Source: Amoebophrya sp. AT5.2 (Eukaryota > Sar > Dinophyceae > Syndiniales > Amoebophryaceae). Taken from it: a DNA stretch of 12,392 nucleotides. Location of the stretch: NCBI GenBank assembly GCA_005223375.1, contig RXOD01005820.1, positions 1 to 12,392 on the forward strand, read 5' to 3'. Below, piece after piece: positions 1 to 7,882 of the stretch. The first letter of the stretch is position 1. Each line of letters starts with the position of its first letter. The notes under the pieces were generated by a model. That model saw nothing but the letters and a program-made list of their open reading frames with translations. It was not told the origin of the DNA and made no database searches. The translations under genes were made by a program, and so were the position numbers.

Positions 1-77
1 CTTAACAGTCTCGCCACCTAGGGCAATCCGCCACCCAAGGGAACCCATTACACAGCACTTACCACTTCCTCACTTAC

Positions 78-667
78 CATCTGGTCCCCTCCTTAACATT
101 CACGGAACCGTACTTGCGCAAACACTCGTCGTAGAAACCGTACACTTGGGTGATCTGCCGCGATTCGTGGTTTCCGCGGATCAGAAACATGCGCTCGGGA
201 TACCGGACCTTCAGCGCGAGCAACAGCAGAAAGGTCTCCACGGAGTAGAACCTGGGGGTAGCTATGCACATTCATGTTGATGTCCAACTTCTAGTTTACT
301 ATTACAGCTACACACAGTAACAGAAACAGTACTACGTCTACGTGTTGCAGTAGCTAGTGCTAGTAGTACTAGTTTCGATATCTATTCTATCTTCATAGAA
401 GTAGTACCCTCTGTCTACGAAGTCGCCCATGAAGAGGTAGCTTGTCTCCGGGCAGTTGCCTCCGACCCGGAAGAGTTCTAGGAGGTCGTAAAACTGGCCG
501 TGGATGTCTCCACATATTGTCACCGGCGCTTCTATTCTCTGCACATTGGACTCTTCCACTAAAATCTCCCGGGCCTTGGAGCAGAGAATCTTCACCTCGG
601 CCTCCCGGATATACTCGCAGCGCCGCAATTGGTCGATCTGCCGATCCAGTTCTGTAATGCTCGCCAT
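78..667 (-). CDS. PPP4C: Protein phosphatase 4 catalytic subunit, 5' two exons (partial)
   Basis: Serine/threonine phosphatase of the PPP family. Exon 1 is 408-667 and exon 2 is 78-251. They join in phase 2 across a 156-nt GT..AG intron, and the join restores GDFVDRGFYSVET exactly. Metal-binding and catalytic signatures are visible: GDIHGQ at residues 53-58, GDFVDRG at 81-87 and RGNHE at 112-116. The N-terminal stretch ([26 protein letters not shown]) is closer to PP4 than to PP2A or PP6 as I know these families. Start is the ATG at 667-665 in context GGCAAAAATGGCG. Exon 2 ends at a strong donor (GTAAGTGAGG from 77); the rest of the ~305-residue protein lies beyond the window start. With this donor, five extra residues (KEGTR) fall between the conserved V and W, which is unusual. 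PP4 normally acts in nucleus and centrosome with regulatory subunits; none is encoded here. Confidence 0.93.
252..407 (-). other. Phase-2 intron of the PP4 gene
   Basis: The donor is GTACTACTTC (from 407) and the acceptor is CCCCCAG (ending 252). The intron is 156 nt and its removal gives an uninterrupted PP4 protein, so it is well supported. The sequence just after the donor (GGTACTACTTC) resembles that just after the acceptor (GGTTCTACTCC), an imperfect direct repeat across the two splice junctions. The intron holds several GTACTAC/GTAGTAC blocks, including TAGTAGTACTAGT at 361-373 on the plus strand, which could pair with the donor end. Confidence 0.9.
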
Positions 668-722
668 TTTTGCCTAGCCGACTAATCGAGGCGAACAGAA
701 GCAGGCGACGGCGGCCGGCCCT
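668..722 (-). promoter_or_regulatory. Candidate leader and 3' splice (or trans-splice) acceptor of the PP4 gene
   Basis: Reading the minus strand, a pyrimidine-rich run ending CTCTCGGTCTCAG closes at 721, 54 nt before the PP4 start codon. In a dinoflagellate-like genome this is where a spliced leader would be joined. It could equally be the end of an ordinary 5' UTR intron. No upstream ATG occurs between the AG and the start codon. Confidence 0.4.
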
Positions 723-1873
723 GAGACCGAGAGTGAGACTGTGTCTACCTCCTTCTTACTACTAGACCAAAACCCCTTGATATGAGACTGAGTAAGTGCG
801 TGCTTTGTCGTCGAGGTCGCGGCGCAATTCACAAACATTTCTTCGAGGATGAGTACTATGAGTCAAAAGCTTCCAAATCATAGTTAGTCAATGTCAATCC
901 ATGGGCATGATGACGATGAGTAAGACGTAATCATGAGTATGTATGTGCGTATATATAATCGCGTCCGTGGTGCGGCGGGATCCGTCGATTACGAGATTTG
1001 CAAGTGGAACGGAAGTCGATCGATAGCGATGCTACACGCAAGGTATTGTTATCAGCCAGGCTCGAGGTCGACGTTTTGTTTGCGGGGGTAACACTAAGTT
1101 TTTGTCGGGGGAAATGTAGTGGATCGATTTCGATGCAGACGAGATGAAGCACTTTACCCTCTCTTCTGTCCGTTGGATCTTGCTGTCAACACTCTACACA
1201 GGTGTGGCGAACATCAGCGCCGTCTTGTGTAGTGTCTAAGCATCAACAGCTGGGTTCGAGTCATGATCTTCATCTGGTTCTGTCGTCGTCGTGGTCGAAT
1301 GGTACCAGCTAGCAGCTCATAACATCGACCGCCTCGTCGCACAGACAAGCACAAGGATCTCACTCTGGTCTTCTACTTGTTCTTGTCGCTGCATCGGCAT
1401 CCAACTAAATACAATCACAGCGCGTGTGGGTGCACCCCAGAACAGCAGATGATAGAGTAACTTGCTCCAACATTGTCGTATTCGTTATATCATTCCTCGA
1501 CGACGAGGACGTCAAGAGAGACCCTAGTAGTGTAATTGGTTTCCCTTTCCGTTTCGCGCTACTCCTACTGGTACTGCACCTTCACGAAACGGTCGCTAGA
1601 TTTAAGGTATCAAACTTCTTCTTGTGTGTGTTGCTGTGATACTAGTGGTAAAAATTGATCAACGTGCAGCGGTTCACGATTGGAATAAAACTTCTAGAGT
1701 TCTTGCTGGAATAAAATAAGACGCGTACCGGGACGAAATCATGATCATGGACAACTGATCGGGATGTGCATCCGCAGTTCGCTCGTAGAGCAGTTCTCCT
1801 TCTCGCGCCACTGCGCCGGACTACGCAGGAACACGACCCAAATCGGAGGACGACGAGCACGAGCTGCCGGCTC
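723..1873. other. Intergenic stretch without a supported gene
   Basis: This 1.15-kb stretch separates the upstream side of PP4 from the 3' end of the next gene. It holds short open frames on both strands (for example minus 931-1152, plus 1424-1639 and minus 1642-1860). None shows recognisable protein motifs, good start contexts or paired splice sites. Reading past the TAG of the gene at 1874 stays open for 42 codons, ending near 1748, which is unremarkable at this base composition. It most likely contains the 3' UTR of the 1874-2851 gene and upstream sequence of PP4. Confidence 0.6.
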
Positions 1874-2851
1874 CTAGTGTTTGTGCGGCAGCATCATTTT
1901 TCCCAGCGGAAACTCTCCGTCCACGACCCGTGTGCCCTTGTCGTAGGTGAAGTGGTCCTGATTCGGCGCTGCGCAGCTCGAGCCTAGGTCCGACTTGTAC
2001 TGGATCGACTCGCCCCGTTCCGCTACTTCTCCCTTCAGGATGCCCACGTCGTTGCGTGTCCACCGCGTCTTCCGCTTGCCCGCCGCCGGCACATGGTCCG
2101 TTTCGTCCGGAACGTAGTTTCGGTCCTTGCGGTAGTCCGCCCCCTGTGCGCAGATCTGCGCGAAGTGCCCGTAGGGCGTGGCCTGGATCGCGAGCTGGCC
2201 CCACAGGTTCGGCTCCAGCACCGGCTTTGACCGCGCCAGCAGCGGGTCGGCGGGCTGTCGCGGCTCGTCCTCGTTGTAGCCGAGCGCGTTCGGGTCGAGG
2301 AGGTCCAGGTAGTGCAGCGGCGGCTCGTAGTGGATGCCGTGGATTCCCAGGTCCGGGTTGTGCTTCGACGGCGAGTTGTTCGACGTGCGGTACGCCACAT
2401 CCGCAGACACCGGGATGGCGCGCCCGTGAAACCGGGACTGTAGGTCGAACGCTGGCACCCGCGGAGGAGGCTTGTTACCAGTTCTTGCAGTTGATGTACT
2501 AGTAGTACCCGGGAGCAGTTTCGTGTTCACCCCGCTATGCAGCGCATCGCTGTACATATCCTGCTGCTGTTTCGAGATCGCCGCGCCCGCGGCGGAGGCG
2601 CTGCTCGCCAGCGGCTTCTCGCTTGGATCTACTCTATTGCTTTGCGGGTTGCTGGCCATCAGGCTCCCCTGGTACTGCGCCAGCGCCACGTCCATGCTGG
2701 ATTTCGCGCTGAGTTTGGCCGCGTTCTCGGTGGCCAGGTCCATGTTGAACCGGAACGCGTTCTCGTTCGCGTTTTTCACCAGGTCCTTGTAAGTCGGGTT
2801 CACGCGGAAGCTACTGGACCGCACCTTCTTTTAGAGGGGTGAAAAACCCAT
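1874..2851 (-). CDS. Unrecognised ~320-residue protein; 5' end uncertain
   Basis: I do not recognise this family. From 2824 to the TAG at 1874-1876 the frame is open for 316 codons, far beyond chance. The composition is protein-like: an N-terminal helical, Ala/Asn-rich part, a Ser/Thr/Pro linker (about residues 98-125 from 2824), then a Tyr/Pro/Asp-rich conserved-looking part with YEPPLHYLDLLDPNALGY and a basic RKTRWTRND segment. No signal peptide or membrane span is seen. The start is a problem. The best start context (CCAAAAATGG, ATG at 2851-2849) is in frame but separated from the long frame by one TAA at 2833-2831. The first ATG inside the open frame is at 2743-2741 (residue 28). An unseen upstream exon, recoding or an assembly error could explain this. 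A GT..AG cassette of 57 nt at 2452-2508 may be an intron. The coordinates given use the ATG at 2851. Confidence 0.7.
2452..2508 (-). other. Intron-like 57-nt cassette inside an open frame
   Basis: On the minus strand the segment begins GTACTACTAG, nearly the same as the proven PP4 donor GTACTACTTC. It ends GTGCCAG. Its length is 57 nt, a multiple of three, and it has no in-frame stop, so the frame continues whether or not it is removed (CCG G / CG TTC joins as CCG GCG TTC). It codes for a low-complexity Thr/Ser then Pro-rich linker. It may be a short phase-1 intron or an intron that has become coding. Confidence 0.4.
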
Positions 2852-2863
2852 TTTTGGCGGCAT

Positions 2864-2896
2864 GTGGGGTGCGTGGGACTTCACGATAACTGAGCT
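2864..2896 (-). promoter_or_regulatory. Candidate splice acceptor and leader for the 1874-2851 gene
   Basis: The minus strand reads CATATGGTTTTGCAG, ending at 2895, followed by about 31 nt to a first ATG (2863-2861) and a second, better-placed ATG (2851-2849). Both ATGs are in the same frame as the long ORF but upstream of the TAA. The AG could be a trans-splice site or the end of an intron from an unseen exon further upstream. Confidence 0.3.
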
Positions 2897-2938
2897 GCAA
2901 AACCATATGAAGAGACCAGATGGTAAGTCGCCTATTGC

Positions 2939-3195
2939 CGAGACAGAATACGAGACAATAGATACGAGACAAAATACGAGAGGACCACGCTTAAGATAAG
3001 CGGCGCGTTCTTGCTTCAATCATCCTGGCCGTCGCTTTATTCTGCCTATGCTCTGTAGCTGAAAGGGCCACCATCTGACCCAATACCAGGGACCAAATAC
3101 ATAGGACAAAATACGAAACCATAGCTACAAGAGAATACAGGCCACCCCCTGCGCGTTTCATACCAAACCATAGCTACGAGAGGAACTACGAGACC
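2939..3195. repeat. Degenerate short repeats (ATACGAGA / CCATAGCTAC family)
   Basis: The plus strand carries recurring variants of ATACGAGAC, including GACAAAATACGA at 2968-2979 and 3105-3116, and AAACCATAGCTAC at 3116-3128 and 3165-3177. CTACGAGAG-type units fill the space between. Units are imperfect and irregularly spaced, so this is a decayed tandem or dispersed repeat rather than a clean microsatellite. It lies between the stop codon of the 3243-3922 gene and the leader of the 1874-2851 gene. Confidence 0.6.
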
Positions 3196-3242
3196 GCCAC
3201 CACCAGGAGGATGCCCAGGAAAATGGGTCGTTGATCCTCCCC

Positions 3243-3922
3243 TTAATTCTTGCGCTCCTCGGGAAGCATGAAGTCCACGTTCTTCATGCCCTGGAACGTC
3301 TGGATCAGCTCGCGGGACGGCGGATTCATGATGGTGTCCAGCTGCTGCTGCATGTTCTCGAACACCTTCTCGTTCCACTCCTGGAACTGGGTGCCGACCT
3401 TCCGCGCCACCATATTGTGCTGCTGCCGCAGCATCTCGGTCACCTGCCCGCGGAGCAACACCTCGTCCGACCCGATGCAGCCGCCCAACAGACGCTCGAA
3501 ACGCCGCTCACGAATCTCCTTATTGCGCTCCACCTGACCGATGAGAAACATCAGGGGGCCACAGATAAGAACTACAGAGTCCACATGGTAACGGCAACGG
3601 GAAAGTATCTTACAGACGCACACTCACGAGAGACGAAAGCAAAGAAAAATCACAATTTAAAAATTACTGGTCCTAAATAAAACGTAAAAAATGCAAGTAC
3701 GTTCTTCTTGATTTGTGTTTGGTCCTTTTTTCTCTGCTCGTGCATGCGGTTGAGCATCTCACGGTGTTTACTCCGCACCTGCGGAAGTGGGTTGGCGGAG
3801 GCTGCGCGCTTGTCGAATGAAGGGGGCAGCTCGTCGATCTGACCATCTGTTACTACGTCCGCCAGAACGCTGCGATTGAAGACCTTACAGGTCCCACTTG
3901 CGCGACTAGGGGCGGCCGTCAT
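3243..3922 (-). CDS. Two-exon gene for a 170-residue helical protein of unknown function
   Basis: Exon 1 is 3701-3922 (74 codons from ATG at 3922-3920) and exon 2 is 3243-3533 (96 codons plus TAA). They join in phase 0 across a 167-nt intron with donor GTACTTGCAT and acceptor ATCGGTCAG. The protein is highly charged and predicted by eye to be mostly helical, with heptad-like stretches (REMLNRMHEQRKKDQTQIKKN, then ERNKEIRERRFERLL). The C-terminal half includes a Gln-rich helix and a PPSRELIQTF segment. No signal peptide, membrane span or catalytic motif is visible. I do not recognise the family. A structural or cytoskeletal role would fit the composition but is a guess. The start is supported by the in-frame exon and an A/C-rich context (AAACAAAGATGACG). 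Confidence 0.82.
3534..3700 (-). other. Phase-0 intron of the 170-residue protein gene
   Basis: The donor GTACTTGCAT is at 3700 and the acceptor GGTCAG ends at 3534. The intron is T-rich on the coding strand (many TTTT runs) compared with its flanking exons. The first ten bases are identical to the donor of an intron in the coiled-coil gene (from 11389). Confidence 0.85.
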
Positions 3923-4062
3923 CTTTGTTTATTTTTATGTTCCTCCTCCTCGTATGTTGTCCTTCTGTATTCCCTTCCGTTTCCGAGACGTTCTACCTGG
4001 TCGGCGACGTCGTGGTCGTCCCTCCAGCACCTGGCCTTCTCCTATCTATTCCTATTGATTCT
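3923..4062 (-). promoter_or_regulatory. Leader and strong splice acceptor upstream of the 170-residue protein gene
   Basis: On the minus strand, TTTTCTCCACCACCTCTCAG ends at 4061 and is the best polypyrimidine-plus-AG signal in the window outside coding genes. It is followed by a 138-nt leader to the ATG at 3922. It could be a trans-splicing acceptor or the end of a 5' UTR intron. Confidence 0.45.
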
Positions 4063-5841
4063 GAGAGGTGGTGGAGAAAAAAAGTACTAAGTAAGTAGGC
4101 GCAGCGAGCGGGAGAGCAGCCCCAGCTTACAAAATTATCAAAACATGTACATGATACGATAAACATAAAGTTTCCTGGCCTTGCTTGGCAATATTTTGCA
4201 GCCCCCCATTCCTGCTCCTCTGACATCTTTGGGCGTCGGTACTTTCAGTCTTTGTTCACGAGCTACGTACAGCTTCACCTTGCTGAAGCGAGGAAGTAGT
4301 CCCTCTCGACGTCCCACTCTCTGAGTCGAGCCCTCACAAATTCGAAAAACGATTAATGCAACGATGGACCACGACCACAAGACCCCTTCCGCTCTTCGAT
4401 CTTCAGTCAAAAATGTAAATGGATCCCGACCGGATACTCCAGCACGTCGCCATGACGTCGAGCACGTCAAAACACTATCACCATGTGAGCCAAAGTCCGC
4501 GATTACTTAGTAGTCGCGGCCGCCGTCGCCACTGACTTAGGACGACCGAGCTGAAGATGGGCGGCTCGTTTACGATTACGTCTTCATCCTCGTCCAGCTT
4601 ACTAATAACGGGATTGATTCTTTTTTGTTACATGGGATGGTGGTACGATCACTAGACCGCAGACGCAGTTGAGGCAAAGCAGAAGCTCATTACTTAGAGG
4701 AAGTTGCATGTCCATTGATTGAGAGGACTGTGGGCGGGTTCTGCGGACTGTACTCAGAGAAGAGTCGACAGCCATCGAAGATTGATTCGTACAGGGATTC
4801 GGATTTGCGAGGTGGGATACAAATCAATGGTTTGTGGTTTACGTACGCGAAGATGCAGGAAGAAGTAGAAGATATAAATGTTGACTGAGAAAGGGATAGG
4901 GAAACAAAGGGATAGCGACGAAGTACAATTGATTACATTTAATTTTTCTACAGTTGTAGTTCGATGGTATTCTTGTACTCACGGGGGGCCTTCGCAGCAA
5001 CCCCCTCCACCGACCTCCGTGGAAGCTCCTGTTGAGGTTGGCACAGGCTACGCTATGCCTATGGCAGGACCGTGCGATCATGTACTAACTTACAGTCTGG
5101 CCAAGTGGCTCAGGGCCAGGCCTGCGCGGTATGATTGCTTTGCTACTGCTAGTACGTACATCAACGTTTACGAATAGGGGTATAGTTGTAGGTAGTACAA
5201 TTGGAAGTCCGCAATAGATTTCATTTGCTTGGCGGTCTATCATGACGCAAAGTCTGAATTTTGGATACCGATACGTGAATGAGAAAAAATAGCGTCGTCT
5301 TGATGCGTTTTTTTTCGTCGATTTTTCTTGAGTTCATTTGTATTGAACACATTTATTGTGAATGCACAGCGATTCGTAACAGGTATGGCCGCGTAGCCGA
5401 GTCTTCTGCGCGATGTGTCAGGTGGTCGAGATAGACATACAGCACGTGATTGTTTGTGGTAGGTTGTGGATTCATAGGATGAACTAACACCAGCCAGGTT
5501 GAAATTAATTGCAGAGCAACGTAGTACTTGCACTTGGACTTCCTTGCTCCTGCGATTAAGTTAGTCGAATTACCTTACCTATGTAAACCTATCCAAGTCG
5601 AAGTCCTCGAATCGTGCAGAGGCGATTCATTTTCATACATCGAGGATCGCATCCTTCTATCTATATTTGAGAAGTTCTTGTACTTGCAACAGTTTCGATT
5701 CAAAATTTGTCTTTGTTTCATCTTTGGTACCTCTCTACTAGCTTACAAGAACCATGCAGCGTGGCTCCTAGGCAGCTATGGGTATCTATGGCTATCTCTC
5801 TGTCGGCGTTTGAAAAAGTCAAACTCGCGGTATTTTACCGG
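4063..5841. other. 1.8-kb region without a convincing gene; scattered splice-like signals
   Basis: This is the largest gap. Small open frames occur: minus 4602-4775 (57 codons from an ATG, with one hydrophobic stretch LLLCLNCVCGLVIV), plus 4364-4510 (48 codons, MDHDHKTPSALRSS start) and minus 4138-4470. Between about 4985 and 5180 both strands show clustered splice-like sequences. On the minus strand these are CGCGCAG then GTAAGTTAG, and CTCAACAG then GTGAGTAC. On the plus strand they are TTCGCAG then CAT/GTACTAAC, flanking a Pro-rich open segment. I could not assemble a gene on either strand. The high-coordinate end must include the 3' UTR of the TOG gene. Confidence 0.5.
4602..4775 (-). CDS. 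Candidate 57-residue small ORF
   Basis: The ORF starts at ATG 4775-4773 and ends at TAG 4604-4602. It has a polar, Ser/Arg-rich N-terminal half and a Cys/Leu-rich hydrophobic stretch of about 14 residues (LLLCLNCVCGLVIV) in the C-terminal half. The -3 base is T, a weaker start context than the other genes here. A frame this long is not rare by chance, and no family is recognised. Confidence 0.15.
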   Translation of the reverse strand: MAVDSSLSTVRRTRPQSSQSMDMQLPLSNELLLCLNCVCGLVIVPPSHVTKKNQSRY

Positions 5842-7864
5842 TCAGGTCAGCAGGTCCGCCGAGCGGATGCCGAAGGATTCGCGCGTGCTCCCGCCAACGG
5901 AGCTGGAATCGTCATTCAGCTTATCGCTCTTCTGGAAAACCATCCCAGTCTCGTCCAGAATCTCGTCCTGTTATGCATCCGCACAGGTTTTGGTTTGATG
6001 AAATCGGTTATAGCATTATCGCCGTCACGCAGAAGATAAAGATTGATGGTCCCGATGGTGCGGGAGCAGGAACATCAGGATCTTCAACAGCTTTTTTATT
6101 TAGCTTTTCTATTTACTTTACATCAAGTTTGCTTTCATTCTGGATCAAAGTATAGGAAAATACTTGAAAACTTTCTTAGTTAACCTTATAGTAAGTACCA
6201 TCAGGAGCTCGTCCCCGTCGATATCGGCGATCAAATATTTGTTTTTCTTTTGGGCACTGATGGTCTTGCCTCCCACGCCGGGTCCCGCCACCGCTCCTGA
6301 CGTCGACGTCGGTAAAGGTTCGACTACCTCCGCTCCCTCCTTGCGCGCACGGTTTATTTGGCTCACCACCGCTGGACGAAGATCCCGAAACAACGGCTCC
6401 AGTTCCTGCAGCAGTTTATTTTTACGTCATGTACTACTACTACTTCCACGATACCGATATCGCTATTCAGCGCTAGTGCATCACTACACACAGGTGCACG
6501 TTGTAAAGCTAAAGGTCAAGCACGCAAGTACGTCTTCCTGCACAACGTCTCGTATTCTATTCACGACCGTGGTTGCGCGAAAGCGGATTTTCGGGCCCAG
6601 TCCATCCTGGAATCCGAGTCGCAGGAGGTCGATAGTCGCCTCTCGAGCTTCTGCAAATTTTTTCGCCACCCCGTCGCCCTGCAACACCAAATCGAGGACC
6701 TCCAAAGCGCCCAGACACCTGCGTCATAAGGAATGCGAAAACACTCGTCGCCGATGATCGATCTATCAATTCAAAGACCAACGAGGAAGTGCTGCAGAAG
6801 AAGCAAGTAGTACACTGTCGCTCTCCGGGACGACACATCTTCGGATTGGTTGTAGAGCTCTTGGATCACGAAGCTGGTTTGATCCGGAAAGCCCTCCACG
6901 AAATGCCGCACCAACAGTTTGGCGGACTTCGCAATCTTTGGAGCTTGCACCCAGCTCTTCGGCAAAATGCCACTGATCAGCAGCTGCAGGCAAATGCCGC
7001 GCTCCTGGAAACATAATTCATCACAAACAGGTCAAAAAAATACTTAAAAATTTTCTTTTTGAATCCGATGCTCATGCTTGTGCTAGCTCCTCCTCCTCCT
7101 TTTTCAATCAAACGGCAACAAGTGAGTCAAGTTTGAACTTGAAGTAAGTTTTAGTTAAAGTTAAAAGTTTAAAAGCTTTAAATTCATTTCAAACTACAAA
7201 GTAAAAGTTGCAGCCGCACCTCCTTCAGTCTAAGGACGCGGAGGAAGCATTCGTGCGCAGCGAGGATGACGCTGAACACCTTGTCGTTGCAGCTGCATTC
7301 AAGGATGGAGCAGGTCACTAGTATGTTCGCCGCCGATACCTCGGAGGAGATCCTGCGCAGCGCCGTCTGTCGATGTTTATTTCTATTTTTCAGCACGGTT
7401 TATTTCGTGATGCTGCCAGCAAGGCCTGCCCATCAGAATCATCTTCCTGCTGTAGTTTGTTTTTGTTGTTCCTAAAACATAGAGAACGAGAAGAACTGAA
7501 CAACAAGAGCAGCGTCACTGTCGCATCGTAAGTAAGAAGCTACCTCTCTGTAGTCCCACTTTGGCGAGAGCAGCTGATTTGCGGTCTGCTCTCCGAAGGC
7601 ATCGATTATTTTTGGCTTCAGTTGCGTGAGACTGAGTATGCTAGACTGCGAGGAGTCGCCCCCACCAGCATTCTCGGCGAACGCGATGGGCGGCGTTCCT
7701 GACGACGAAGATGCCGATAGCCCAGACCCCGAGCTTGTCAACATCTTAGTTCTTGCCGCGGCACAACTACTGCTCGAGCTACTCCTTCTCGTAGTTGCGA
7801 TTTTTTCGGCATCGGAGGCATTTGCCACGCGAGCCTTTTTCTTCGATCCAAACACTTGGCCCAT
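5842..7864 (-). CDS. TOG-domain (CEP104-like) microtubule-associated protein, six-exon core
   Basis: The exons in transcription order are 7544-7864, 7220-7366, 6814-7004, 6532-6718, 6199-6405 and 5842-5967. They join in frame (phases 0, 0, 2, 0, 0) to give 392 residues ending at TGA 5844-5842. Residues 1-80 are Ser/Ala-rich and disordered. From about 84 to 300 there are paired helices of an alpha-solenoid. The hallmark is the first helix: GEQTANQLLSPKWDYRETAL resembles the start of the CEP104 TOG domain (GETLVAEAY..WSYREDAL), and the second helical pair also matches. TOG domains bind tubulin; CEP104 acts at ciliary tips. The jelly-roll, coiled coil and zinc fingers of CEP104 are not seen. In this model the protein begins MGQVFGSKKK, a good N-myristoylation signal. 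An in-frame TGA lies just upstream, but alternative splicing could add N-terminal exons. The exon 2 donor (GTGCGG) is the weakest join. Confidence 0.82.
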
Positions 7865-7882
7865 GCCCGAATCCGACGAGAC

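Noticed and set aside
2056..2842. Plus-strand frames of 148, 106 and 101 codons and minus-strand frame 2035-2400
   Set aside because: They overlap the 316-codon minus-strand frame and show Arg/Ala/Ser-rich composition typical of wrong-frame translation of GC-rich coding DNA.
4138..4470. Minus-strand 110-codon frame
   Set aside because: No family resemblance, no good start context, and composition like non-coding DNA; reported only as part of the gap.
5091..5145. tRNA-like GGCCAAGTGGCTCAGG segment
   Set aside because: It resembles a D-arm of a Leu/Ser tRNA, but no TTCGA-type T arm, anticodon arm or closing acceptor stem follows.
5528..5998. Plus-strand 156-codon frame
   Set aside because: It opens with TTG rather than ATG, overlaps the last TOG exon in antisense and has no recognisable motif.
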